This document shows positions 29,583 through 39,300 of a stretch of DNA of 64,000 nt, piece after piece. The translations under genes were made by a program, and so were the position numbers. The first letter of the stretch is position 1. Every line of letters begins with the position of its first letter. The stretch covers positions 279,670 through 343,669 of the forward strand of contig NZ_JACWZY010000004.1 in the NCBI RefSeq assembly GCF_014699005.1, in the 5' to 3' direction. A model generated the notes under the pieces. The model ran no database searches. It had not been told where the DNA came from and saw only the letters and a list, made by a program, of their open reading frames with translations. The stretch comes from Spirosoma profusum (GTDB lineage Bacteria > Bacteroidota > Bacteroidia > Cytophagales > Spirosomataceae).

Positions 29583-32252
29583 ATGGCAAATCGGCAACTC
29601 AGGGCAACTCCGCCTACTTGGGCTGGTCGGCTGTTGAAGTGGTTCTGTCCACCTCACATGCTCGAAGAACTATTGGGCGATCTGCATGAGCAGTTTGACC
29701 AGCACGTAGCGGAATTCGGTGAAGCTAAAGCCCGGCAATTGTACTTCTGGGAAGTTATTCGATTCTGTCGGCCATATTTTATCCAACGCCGAATAACTAC
29801 TGATTATCAGACACGTAACGAATACCCCCAACCTACAATGATCAGTCTTGTCATGATTCAGAACTATCTCAAAATCGCCTGGCGCAACCTCACTCGCCAT
29901 AAAACCTTTGCCTCGATCAACATCCTGGGGCTTGTATTAGGAATGGCTAGTAGCTTACTGATTCTGTTGTGGGTGCAGCACGAACGTAGCATCGATCATT
30001 TTCATGCCAATGGGTCACGGCTGTATCAGATACTGGAGAATCAGCAGACAACCGGAAACGACCTGAGTACTACGCCCACAACGCCCCATTTATTGGCTCC
30101 GGCCCTGGTGGCCGAATTGCCCGAAGTGGAACGTAGCGTACATATGACACCGGGAAATATGCTCCTGCTAGCCGTAGGCACGAATTCGTACCGTGAGCGG
30201 GGTTGTTATGCCAGTCCGGATCTGTTTCAGATTTTTTCGTTTCCGATGGTACAGGGTAATCCTAAAACAGCACTGGTTGGCCCATCCTCACTTGTCATTT
30301 CTGAAGCGGTAGCCCGTAAACTCTTCGGTCGAACCGATGTGGTTGGGCGCTCGGTTCGGATCGGAAACAAAGACGACCGGCAGGTAACGGGTGTCTTTCA
30401 AGACATCCCTACGAACTCGTCGCTGAAGTTCGACTTCGTTTTGCCCTCAAAACCCTACATCAAACAAAATCCCCAGGCACCCCGGTGGTCCAGGAACGGC
30501 TGGCGGACATTTGCGCTACTACGTCCAAACGTCGATATAGCGGCCCTCAACGCAAAAATGCTCGATTTTATCCATCGTCACGATTCGACTCTGACGATGG
30601 TTACTACGTTTATGTTTCGGTTCGAGGATACGTATCTGCATTCAAAATTCACGAAAGGTCAGCCAGATGGTGGACGTATCGAATACGTTCGGCTGTTTAC
30701 GATTGTAGCTGTTTTCCTGCTGCTGATTGCCTGCATTAACTTTATGAACCTGGCTACGGCTCGTTCAGCGAAGCGTGCCAAAGAAGTAGGTATTCGTAAA
30801 GTCGTCGGTGCCGAGCGGGCTTATCTAATTGGGCAGTTTACGGGCGAGGCAGTGCTGCTGACCATCGTATCCGCCATGATTGCGCTAGTGCTGGTTCAGT
30901 GCCTGATTCCCTTGTTTAACCAGTTAACCGAAAAACAAATGGCTATTCCCTACGACAATCCCATTTTCTGGGCAGGACTGTTGGGATTGGCGCTCATAAC
31001 CGGTCTGCTGGCGGGCATCTATCCCGCATTTTTTCTATCGTCGCTTCAACCGGTAAAAGTGCTCAAAGGCAATAGTCCGACCGCTTTATTACGCTTTAAA
31101 GCCGGAGCTGTACTGCTGCGACAAGGCTTAGTCGTGTTTCAGTTTGCGCTGTCGTTACTGTTAATTATTGGTACGTTAATCGTTAGTCGGCAGATGCATT
31201 TCATCCGCACCAAAAACCTTGGTATTGACCGCGAGAATGTCATTTACATGCGGGTAGATGGCGAACTGACCAGGCATTTTGAACCGTTTCGTCAGGCTTT
31301 ACTACAGGCTCCCGGCATTCGGTCGGTGTCATCGTCGGCTGAAGACCCCTTATATACAAACAATTCCACAACGGGTGTTTCCTGGAAAGGCAAGCCTCAG
31401 ACCGACAATACGATGTTTTTTGAATTGCCCGTCAGCTATGATTTTGTGAAGACCATGAACATCCAGTTAGTTGCCGGACGGGAGTTTTCAAAGGCGTTTC
31501 CAGCCGACAGCACGAACTATATCATCAACGAAGAAGCTGCCCGGCGTATGGGCATGAATAACCGGAACCGCACCGGCGGACCGGCCGGATCGCCCGTTGG
31601 GCAGACAATGTCCTTTGAGGACGTACCGGGGACGATTGTTGGCGTGGTGAAAAATTTCCATCTGAACTCCCTGCGTGTGGCCATTGAACCACTGGTTATT
31701 CATTTCGGCACGACAAATAATACGTTGCTAGTACGCACTCAGCCTGGCCAGACCGAGCAGGCACTTGCCAGTCTGGAAAAGCTGGCGAAACAGTTTAATC
31801 CAGCCTATCCCTTCACCTATACGTTCGCCGACGAAAACTTTGAAAAACTGTACAAAAGTGAGACGCTAGTCGGCAAGTTAACCAGCTATTTCGCACTAAT
31901 TGCAATTGGTATTGCCTGTTTAGGTCTTTTTGGGCTGGCTATGTTCATGGCGGAGCAGCGAACGAAAGAAATCGGCGTTCGGAAAGTGATGGGGGCCAGT
32001 GTTGGAAGTATTATAGCATTGCTTTCGGGCGACTTTTTGAAATTAGTCGCTGTGGCTATTGTGATTGCCTCTCCGCTGGCCTGGTGGGCCATGCATGAGT
32101 GGCTACAGACGTTCGCTTACCGTATCGACATAGCCTGGTGGATGTTTACACTGGCGGGAGGACTGGTGACTGGCGTAGCGCTACTGACCGTTAGCTATCA
32201 GAGCATCAAAGCAGCGCTGGTGAATCCCGTGAAATCACTACGTAGTGAATGA
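29583..32252 (+). CDS. FtsX/MacB-type ABC transporter permease with N-terminal prefix domain
   Basis: The protein has 889 residues. An N-terminal permease prefix of about 85 residues (PPTWAGRLLKWFCPPHMLEELLGDLHEQF...) is followed by the MacB-like core: a first membrane helix (about 100-120, FASINILGLVLGMASSLLIL), a periplasmic MacB_PCD domain, FtsX helices with ARSAKRAKEVGIRKVVGA, a second periplasmic domain and a second FtsX set with EQRTKEIGVRKVMGA. The duplicated layout is typical of Bacteroidota permeases that act with a separately encoded ATPase; no ATPase gene is next to it. The prefix domain is characteristic of permeases cotranscribed with PadR regulators, as here. It probably works in efflux or envelope stress handling. 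The substrate is unknown. Confidence 0.92.
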   Translation: MANRQLRATPPTWAGRLLKWFCPPHMLEELLGDLHEQFDQHVAEFGEAKARQLYFWEVIRFCRPYFIQRRITTDYQTRNEYPQPTMISLVMIQNYLKIAWRNLTRHKTFASINILGLVLGMASSLLILLWVQHERSIDHFHANGSRLYQILENQQTTGNDLSTTPTTPHLLAPALVAELPEVERSVHMTPGNMLLLAVGTNSYRERGCYASPDLFQIFSFPMVQGNPKTALVGPSSLVISEAVARKLFGRTDVVGRSVRIGNKDDRQVTGVFQDIPTNSSLKFDFVLPSKPYIKQNPQAPRWSRNGWRTFALLRPNVDIAALNAKMLDFIHRHDSTLTMVTTFMFRFEDTYLHSKFTKGQPDGGRIEYVRLFTIVAVFLLLIACINFMNLATARSAKRAKEVGIRKVVGAERAYLIGQFTGEAVLLTIVSAMIALVLVQCLIPLFNQLTEKQMAIPYDNPIFWAGLLGLALITGLLAGIYPAFFLSSLQPVKVLKGNSPTALLRFKAGAVLLRQGLVVFQFALSLLLIIGTLIVSRQMHFIRTKNLGIDRENVIYMRVDGELTRHFEPFRQALLQAPGIRSVSSSAEDPLYTNNSTTGVSWKGKPQTDNTMFFELPVSYDFVKTMNIQLVAGREFSKAFPADSTNYIINEEAARRMGMNNRNRTGGPAGSPVGQTMSFEDVPGTIVGVVKNFHLNSLRVAIEPLVIHFGTTNNTLLVRTQPGQTEQALASLEKLAKQFNPAYPFTYTFADENFEKLYKSETLVGKLTSYFALIAIGIACLGLFGLAMFMAEQRTKEIGVRKVMGASVGSIIALLSGDFLKLVAVAIVIASPLAWWAMHEWLQTFAYRIDIAWWMFTLAGGLVTGVALLTVSYQSIKAALVNPVKSLRSE

Positions 32253-32288
32253 AATTGTGGATTTACAAAGACTGGTTAACTCTTCAAA

Positions 32289-33050
32289 TTAAAGTAGATA
32301 AAAGATACTATATGTCATTCCCAGGTTAAAACCAGAATGACACAGAACTGCCCCTAGTATCGAACCAGAATACGTTTTGAAACGGAAAAACAACATACTT
32401 ACCAAAAACATACTCACGACCCAAAGCAGGGCGGGTATTGGTAGAAAAAGCCATTGATGGTTCACAAACACTAAACCGAAATGGGCGATATGTGTTAGGG
32501 CAAAGGCTAAACTATCAACGAGTGATCCTGCTTTTGTACCGAACGATTGAGCAAAACTTGAATGGACAATTCCCCTAAAAAAGAATTCTTCGCCAATAGG
32601 GCTAAATACCATACTCGTTAGGGCTATAATGCTAAATATGACCGCTTTATCAGACTCGTTTATGGAGGCTGGTATTTTATAGGACTTACCAATATAGACG
32701 TACCAATTGCTCTCTGTATGATTGTACAAGCTAATCCCTAAATAATAAAGCAGTAAACTGAATATGATACCTGCCAATAACGCCAATACAAGTACGCTAT
32801 AGCGCGTGGGTTTTGTTAACCCTATCTTTCGACGTCCATACCGAGTAAGGAAGATGAATGGACAGCTGGCGGAAATAAGCATGATAAGGCCAATGGAACC
32901 ATAATTGGCAGACGAGTTGGCTTGCAGGACCAATAGGAATCGAGGTATGCATAGTACGAACAGTAATAAAATGCCAAATTTCCAGTTGAAAGCGAACAGT
33001 CTGTTCCAAACTGGCTTCAACTCACTTTGTAAACTCTGTTGATTTGGCAT
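32289..33050 (-). CDS. CPBP-family intramembrane metalloprotease
   Basis: The protein has 253 residues with about seven hydrophobic segments. The Abi/CPBP motifs are intact: EEFFFRG (Glu154, Glu155, Arg159), FALTHIAH (His187) and CHSGFN (His238, Asn242), the residues expected to bind zinc and cleave within the membrane. Relatives include CAAX-prenyl proteases and bacteriocin self-protection proteins. The gene is convergent with the permease, 36 bp from its end, and has no obvious operon partner. A role in self-immunity or protein maturation would fit the family but is not shown by context. Confidence 0.88.
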   Translation of the reverse strand: MPNQQSLQSELKPVWNRLFAFNWKFGILLLFVLCIPRFLLVLQANSSANYGSIGLIMLISASCPFIFLTRYGRRKIGLTKPTRYSVLVLALLAGIIFSLLLYYLGISLYNHTESNWYVYIGKSYKIPASINESDKAVIFSIIALTSMVFSPIGEEFFFRGIVHSSFAQSFGTKAGSLVDSLAFALTHIAHFGLVFVNHQWLFLPIPALLWVVSMFLVSMLFFRFKTYSGSILGAVLCHSGFNLGMTYSIFYLL

Positions 33051-33110
33051 AAAAGCATAACTAGCATACGCTGCATTTTATATATCTAAAAATCTGCAAT
33101 ACGTTATCTG

Positions 33111-33227
33111 TCAGCCCAGCATTTTAACCAGTGCAATTACAGTGAGGCCAATTGCCAGAAAGATTATCCGCCAATAATTGTAAAACAGTGAGTTAGGTAC
33201 ACGAGGTATCCGAAATTTATCTTTCAT
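33111..33227 (-). CDS. Small single-pass membrane protein (38 aa), unknown function
   Basis: A short ATG-initiated frame gives MKDKFRIPRVPNSLFYNYW followed by a hydrophobic segment (RIIFLAIGLTVIALVKMLG) and TGA. The basic, aromatic N-terminus and one transmembrane helix look like a real small membrane protein rather than noise. It lies 60 bp upstream of the CPBP protease gene on the same strand and could be cotranscribed with it. I know no family match. The evidence is composition and position only. Confidence 0.45.
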   Translation of the reverse strand: MKDKFRIPRVPNSLFYNYWRIIFLAIGLTVIALVKMLG

Positions 33228-33381
33228 CGTCGTAGTTTTAGATTACCACTAAAGTAAACGAGCTTTTACCGGAATGCAATAGGCAAAGCCAAAAGCCCTG
33301 CTTCTACCATTAACTAAACGCAACCTGACATTTAAGGAAGCTATTCATACCTTTCGAGAATAGGTCAAAAATGGGCGTTTT

Positions 33382-33465
33382 TGTCATTCTGACGAAGGAA
33401 GAATCTTTAAGATTCCTAGCACTCCAGTAAGGAATCTTAAAGATTCTTCCTTCGTCAGAATGACA
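33382..33465. repeat. Perfect 36-bp inverted repeat (dispersed REP/MITE-like element)
   Basis: 33382-33417 and 33430-33465 are exact inverted copies (arm begins TGTCATTCTGACGAAGGAAG) with a 12-nt loop. As RNA it would be a very stable hairpin. The first 24 bases of the arm match 61978-62001 at 22 positions, so the element is dispersed. The ATTCTGACGAAGGA core resembles extragenic repeats I recall from many Bacteroidota genomes. It sits just downstream of the Ig-repeat gene and could also end its transcript. Confidence 0.85.
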
Positions 33466-33500
33466 CAAGTCTCCTCTAAACAAAAGTTTAAACAGGTTCC

Positions 33501-35813
33501 TTAATTCCTTAATCGTATTCTACTACCTGTCCCATAAATCACTTTCCCTCCAGTCCTGTACCGGATGTTCAGTGCCGAACCCGTGTAACTCGCCGGAACT
33601 GTTACTACGTGCTGAATCACCGCTATATCACCTGCCACCGGAACACGACCACAGGACCAGGTCGTTGGGTCGTCCCAGCTACCATTTTTAACGGTGATTA
33701 GGAGAGGATTAGGCGAGGTTACCACCGTAGCGCTAGCAGTAGCGGTACATCCAGAAGTATTGGTCAGGGTTACTGAGTAGGTTCCTGCTATATTTACACT
33801 GATAGTTGACGTAGTGGCTCCTGTAGACCAGCGAACAGTACCTGCTCCAACCGCCGTAAGGCTTGCCGATGGCGGAGAACAAGTCAACGTAGCACTGGAT
33901 GGGCTGATGCTCACGGAAGGCAGATTCGGAGCCGCATTCACGACAACACTGGTTGTAGCCGTACAGCCGCTGGCATTGGTTAACGTCACTGAGTAGGTTC
34001 CGGTGGAACTTACACTGATAGCGGACGTAATGGCTCCTGTCGACCAACGAACACTCCCCGTACCAACGGCCGACAGACTTGCGGTGGGAGAAGCACAAGT
34101 TAAGGTCGCACTGGACGGACTGATGCTTACTGAAGGAGCCGCCTGCGCCGAGCTCACTACTGCACTAGCTGTGGACGTACAGCCGTTGGCATTGGTTAAC
34201 GTCACCGAATACGTACCCGCTACGTTTACACTGATGGCGGACGTAGTGGCCCCTGTCGACCAACGAACGCTACCAACTCCCGTCACAGATAAACTAGATG
34301 TTGGGGAAGCGCAGGTCAGCGTCGCACTGGAAGGACTGATGCTTACTGAAGGAGCCACCTGAGCCGCACTCACTACTGCACTGGCCGTGGCGATGCATCC
34401 ATTGGCATTCGTCAGCGTTACAGAATAAATGCCTGCTGTATTCACACTAATACTGGACGTAGTGACTCCCGTAGACCAACGAACACCCCCTACCCCAACC
34501 GCTGACAAACTGGCCGTCGGAGAAACACAGGTGAGTGTCGTACTCGAAGGGCTAATGCTAACCGAAGGAACAGTTTGTGCCGCATTAACCACCACACTAG
34601 CTGTGGCCGTGCAGCCATTGGCATTGGTCAGGGTTACGGAGTAAGTGCCCGCGACACTTACACTGATAGTGGACGTAGTAGCTCCCGTCGACCACCGGGC
34701 ACTTCCCGTCCCAACCACCGACAGACTCACTGTTGGAGAAGCACAGGTCAGCGTTGCACTTGAAGGACTGATGCTCATCGCAGGCTCAACACAGCCGACC
34801 GTGACTTGCGCATCGGCGTTTGCGGGAGGTTCCTCTTTGTTGCCAACGTTATCGGTTGCCAGCGTATAAAAGCGATAGTTATTTCCTAATGTTCCCGTAA
34901 ACGGAATGGACCTATCAGTCAGCCCGGTTTTAAAAACAGAAAAGGGCGCATTGTTCTCCGATACGTACAAATCAAAATCGCGGATACCAGAGCCACCAGC
35001 ATCGTCCTGGCCCTCCCACTCAACGTTGAATGTGGGCGAACTTGCCTGAGCAGGAAGGGGCTTAACGTGGCTGGAAGGAGCACCAGCATCGATAGTATTC
35101 TTCCATAAATTAGTAGCAATTGTTTCTTCAATATCAAAAATAATACTGGCTCGGGCCGACGTAGTGTCTTTGGTCACGCTCCGACTTGAAGGGATAATGG
35201 TGAACGTAACATACCCTTCGCCATTATGTTTCAGGCTATCGTTAACTGGCAGAAAACCGCTATTTGGGGGTAACGTAGCAGCTAAACCCGTGGCCGGATC
35301 GATGCTTTGAAAAATCCAGAACGCCCGTCGTTTGGCAATATCCAGCCCCGCCGTGACATCGACATAAATCCCTAAACTATCCCGGACATCCAGTCGGTTT
35401 GTATAAACGCTGGTGTTCGGTGGAACGGAAAAATTAAAACTACCAAAGCCGAAATCGCTGATACGTAATGATGATGGATTAAATTTTTCGTGAATCGGTA
35501 CATAAATCGTTACGTTCTGAGCAGGAGCCGTCGCAAAATCCGGATCGTTTTCAAACAGAACTTTATACTCCAGATTCTGCTTGACCGATACCCAGCGTAT
35601 CAGACTGTCATACCCCGTCCGACCAATAATTTCGTTCGGGTCCGAAGCTCTGACAACCGGGATGGAAATTGTAGGTTTAGGATTATTTGAGCAGCCTCCA
35701 TTTGGACAGCCAGGTTCACCATCCTGATCGCCTGGATTGCAATTACTCGACGTTTGAGCAAAGCTCAACGACGTAGAAAAGAGTATGAATAGTATCCAAT
35801 GGATATGTTTCAT
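33501..35813 (-). CDS. Secreted DUF7619-like / five-Ig-repeat protein
   Basis: The protein has 770 residues. A signal peptide (1-19, LSFAQ) is followed by a Cys/Gly/Pro-rich linker (CNPGDQDGEPGCPNGGC), the SDPNEIIGRTGYDS module (from about residue 57; ENDPDFATAPAQNVTIYVP...), a fibronectin-like domain, five Ig-like repeats and the end domain with DDPTTWSCGRVPVAGD. Almost the whole chain matches the C-terminal 700 residues of the 13544-19228 Rhs protein. Here it is an independent gene with its own signal peptide, 108 bp after the putative immunity gene. A surface or matrix role is likely. The NW/SWDDPTTWS tail may be a sorting or carbohydrate-contact domain, but that is a guess. Confidence 0.85.
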   Translation of the reverse strand: MKHIHWILFILFSTSLSFAQTSSNCNPGDQDGEPGCPNGGCSNNPKPTISIPVVRASDPNEIIGRTGYDSLIRWVSVKQNLEYKVLFENDPDFATAPAQNVTIYVPIHEKFNPSSLRISDFGFGSFNFSVPPNTSVYTNRLDVRDSLGIYVDVTAGLDIAKRRAFWIFQSIDPATGLAATLPPNSGFLPVNDSLKHNGEGYVTFTIIPSSRSVTKDTTSARASIIFDIEETIATNLWKNTIDAGAPSSHVKPLPAQASSPTFNVEWEGQDDAGGSGIRDFDLYVSENNAPFSVFKTGLTDRSIPFTGTLGNNYRFYTLATDNVGNKEEPPANADAQVTVGCVEPAMSISPSSATLTCASPTVSLSVVGTGSARWSTGATTSTISVSVAGTYSVTLTNANGCTATASVVVNAAQTVPSVSISPSSTTLTCVSPTASLSAVGVGGVRWSTGVTTSSISVNTAGIYSVTLTNANGCIATASAVVSAAQVAPSVSISPSSATLTCASPTSSLSVTGVGSVRWSTGATTSAISVNVAGTYSVTLTNANGCTSTASAVVSSAQAAPSVSISPSSATLTCASPTASLSAVGTGSVRWSTGAITSAISVSSTGTYSVTLTNASGCTATTSVVVNAAPNLPSVSISPSSATLTCSPPSASLTAVGAGTVRWSTGATTSTISVNIAGTYSVTLTNTSGCTATASATVVTSPNPLLITVKNGSWDDPTTWSCGRVPVAGDIAVIQHVVTVPASYTGSALNIRYRTGGKVIYGTGSRIRLRN
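33715..34796 (-). repeat. Five tandem Ig-like repeats, second copy
   Basis: Same unit, length and number as 13750-14830, in direct orientation about 20 kb away. DNA stretches such as GTTACTGAGTAGGT recur unit to unit at about 216-bp spacing. Confidence 0.85.
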
Positions 35814-35921
35814 TTGTATTTATTATTAAACATTCGCATGATATTCATTACCCTATTAATCAAAAAATTACTAGTCTAACCTTGCATTTCTTGATAAACT
35901 AGCTGAACAGAATTAAACTTA

Positions 35922-36341
35922 TTAGTACAGCGGCCATTCACTTAAATGTATCAAGCAAAGACGTAGAGTTTTCGCTAATTTCAGTAATTTTCTTTCTAGA
36001 GTATTTTCTGCCAAACAATTCGAAAAAAATTCATTATTCGCATTAAACTCACTGTTATTAATCTTTGGAATAATAAAAGCACTAATCCTATTCAAATTTA
36101 TTGTTTTTGTGCTATCGTCGTAATTTGGCAATTCGCCATTTTGAAGTAAAAAAATATTTACCAATAAATAATCTTCTATATTCTCATAGGAAATTGATAT
36201 AACCTTTGCCATATTTCGATATTGAACATCATAAAATGTATTACCTCTTATTTCTTTATTTACTAAATCAAAATCGAATTCAAGTATTAAAAATTCAAAA
36301 TAATTACTTACCCTTTCTATGTAGAGTGCACCTTCAATCAT
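35922..36341 (-). CDS. Putative immunity protein for the adjacent Rhs tip
   Basis: The protein has 139 residues, no signal peptide, is acidic and Asn/Ile/Leu-rich, and matches no family I know. Its ATG overlaps the Rhs stop codon (ATGA, 36338-36341), so translation is coupled to the Rhs gene. A small cytosolic protein encoded directly after a polymorphic toxin-like tip is the classic immunity arrangement. It shares the tip's strongly AT-rich composition, unlike the GC-balanced neighbours on both sides, suggesting the two arrived together. Function rests on context alone. Confidence 0.6.
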   Translation of the reverse strand: MIEGALYIERVSNYFEFLILEFDFDLVNKEIRGNTFYDVQYRNMAKVISISYENIEDYLLVNIFLLQNGELPNYDDSTKTINLNRISAFIIPKINNSEFNANNEFFSNCLAENTLERKLLKLAKTLRLCLIHLSEWPLY

Positions 36342-39300
36342 GGTCTAACAATATTTAATGAGCCAGGGTGTAATTTTTGATAGTTTTTTAACATATTTTG
36401 TTCCATCTGGTAAAAAATACTTGGATTAACTCTATTCACATCTTTTCCAATGTCTAATATTGTACGACCGCTCCGCATTTCATTTAGTATCCATTTACGA
36501 TTATATTGCATCATTTGGCTTGTTATTTGGTCCTTTGAACCAATAAAATCAGGCATATCATTTAGAGTTTTCGCCCCTGGGATTTTTGATGCAGCAACCT
36601 TGACCCGTTCCATAGTTTCTCCAATTATTGTTACTCCTTTTTTAGGTATAAAATTTATTTCATTTTTAGAGATTGAATTCACTCCGTTTTTAGCAAATCC
36701 ACTAGGACCTACAAAACCTTTCAGAAAATCAAAAGCTTCAGCTGCTAATTGGTAATTGCCATTACATGGATCAACCGCTTTAGCGATGTCCTTTGCCAAG
36801 GAGCCTGTACTACTGACATCCAGATCATTTAAGGACTTCAAAAGGTTATCAAGATTCGCAAAAAGTTCATAGCTTGAAATACCCGCTAAAGGAATCCCAA
36901 TTGTAGCGCCTAGTCCGGTACTGCTTAAAGCTATCCCTCCAGCAATGCCAAATCCACTTTGAACTAGTCCGCCAATTGCACTCCCAACTCCGCCCCAATT
37001 CACTAACCCCAACGGATCAGTTGCATTCGTTACGTTGTTATTGACATAAGCATAATTATTAAGTCCATCTATATATTCTAACGGGTCTCTTTGGGCAAAA
37101 CGACCCAGAATTGGGCTCAGCTCCCGGTTGCGGTAGTGATACGATTCGAACGTAAACTCGTACGGTCTGCCGGTGTATAAAAGATTGTTAAGTGTAGAAG
37201 CGGCTAGCTCAACATCTGCCGGACTAAAAATGTGAGGTGTACCAAAGGGATCGTATGTGTAATATTCCAGTACGTTGCCAGAAGCATTGGTAATATTCTG
37301 TACCGAATTCAGATCATCGGTCTGGTAGTAATAGTCATTGGCGCCAGCGTTGGCATAGAGAATTTGATCAAAGTCCGAGCCGTAAACGAAGCTCTTAATT
37401 GTGCTGTTGGTAGTTTCTTCAATGACATTGTCCAGATCGTAGTAATAGCGGGTGGTCGTTCCGTCCTGTGTTCGGCTGACCCGGCGGCCTAAGGCATCGT
37501 AGGCATACGTAACTCTGGCTGTACCATTCTGAATGGCGAGTAAACGGTTATCAGGGTCATATTCGTACGTATTGCTGCAATCAGTAAGTAAGTTACCATT
37601 GCGATCATAGGTAGGGAGCGCATTGCTACCGTTGATTGTAATGGCGGTGTACTGATTGACGTAATTGGAAGCATAGGTTTTCTCCGTAGCGCCTTCTTTT
37701 GCAATGGTCCGGTTACCCAGTGCATCATAGGTATATTGATGCGATACAGAAGGAGTTAGCTGGTTATTACTGTATTGGCCCGAAGCAAAATCCTTGAGCT
37801 GAAACGTAGCATCATACGTATACGTCTCCGAGCGTGTCGGCTTGTGCAGCCGTTCGGTCAGTGTGCGCTGGTCTGAAGGATCGTATTGATAGCGGATATT
37901 TAGCTGCGATGCGGGAGTGGCAGTCAGACTGAGCAGGTTGCTCATGGCGTCGTAGCCGTAATTTGCCGTCGTACCGTTTGAGAACGTCTTTTTCGTGAGC
38001 CGGTCCGCGCCATCATATTGCAGCCCGGCCAACGTAGTATTGTTGCGCTTGACTTCAATCAATCGGCTACGGTTGTCCATCTGCCACACGATCTTTGTAC
38101 CGCCCGGATAATCAATGGATTTGGTTCTGGCCGACGTATTATATGAATAGCTCGTTGGCTTGCCATTATTGTCTTCCCTGATCAATCGGCCCAACGCATC
38201 GTAGGAAAGTGTAATCGTAGCGTTGGCGTTTATCGCTTTCACCAGATAGCCAGCCGCATCATATTCAAGCGTTTCCTTTACGTTGGCCGGATATTGTCGC
38301 TCAGTTAGCCGATTAAGCGCATCGTATTTATACTGGATTTTCGTTCCTGTTCCAGTCGTTTTTTCGGCTAAACTTCCCTGCGCATCATAGGCAAACCGCT
38401 TGGTCGACCCGTCGGCATAGGTTTGCAACGTGAGTTTATTCCGGTTGTCGTAGGTGTAAGAAGTGGTATTGTTCTTGGCGTCAATGATATTGATGAGATT
38501 CCCTTTGGCGTCGTAAGTAAACCGGTTATTCTGTCCAAGCTGATCGGTAATGGTATTTGTCCGATTCAGCTTATCATACGCAAGGAGCATTACGTTACCT
38601 TTCTGATCGGTTTCCTTGATTTTATTCCCATTGGCATCATAGGCAATCTGAATCGTAGTCTGATTAGGGAAGGTCGTTTTGATAAGCTGGTTACGAGCAT
38701 CATACTGGAAGGACGTAGTATTGCCAGCTCCATCCTTTTCCGTGCTTACATTTCCATTACCATCATAGGTATACGTAACGACGGTTCCGATCTGATCCGT
38801 CGTTGTCAGCAACTGACTATTATCGTCGTACGTATGGGTTTCTAACTTGCCATTGGGGTGGGTAACTGTTTTTTCATTACCAATCGCATCGTAGGTATAC
38901 GTAGTGACCTCATTAAGCGCATTAGTCGCTGTAACCAGCCGGCTATTGTTATCATAAGCATACGTAGTGATTCGATTTAAGGGGTCTTTTTCGGACGTAA
39001 GTCGGCCATTGGCATTATACGTGAAGCTGGTTACACCACCCAACGCATTGCTAACCGTTTTCCGGCGATTCAGCTTATCGAAAGTTGTGGTCGTTACGTT
39101 AGTATTCTTGTCTTTAACGGTCAGTCGATTACCGGCTGCGTCGTAGGTGTATTGTTCCGAATAATTGAGTGGATCGGTGGTTTTGGTCAATCGCTGCAAC
39201 GCATCGTAGGTATAGGTGGTCGTGTTGCCGTTGGGATCGATTTCGGCAGTACGGTTACCCATCGCGTCATAGCTATAGGTGGTTATGCCTCCCAGCGCAT

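Noticed and set aside
34003..34362. Plus-strand repetitive frame (119 codons) opposite the Ig repeats
   Set aside because: It is the mirror of the minus-strand Ig repeat array; similar shadows appear opposite every repeat, and the minus frame has the signal peptide and domain logic.
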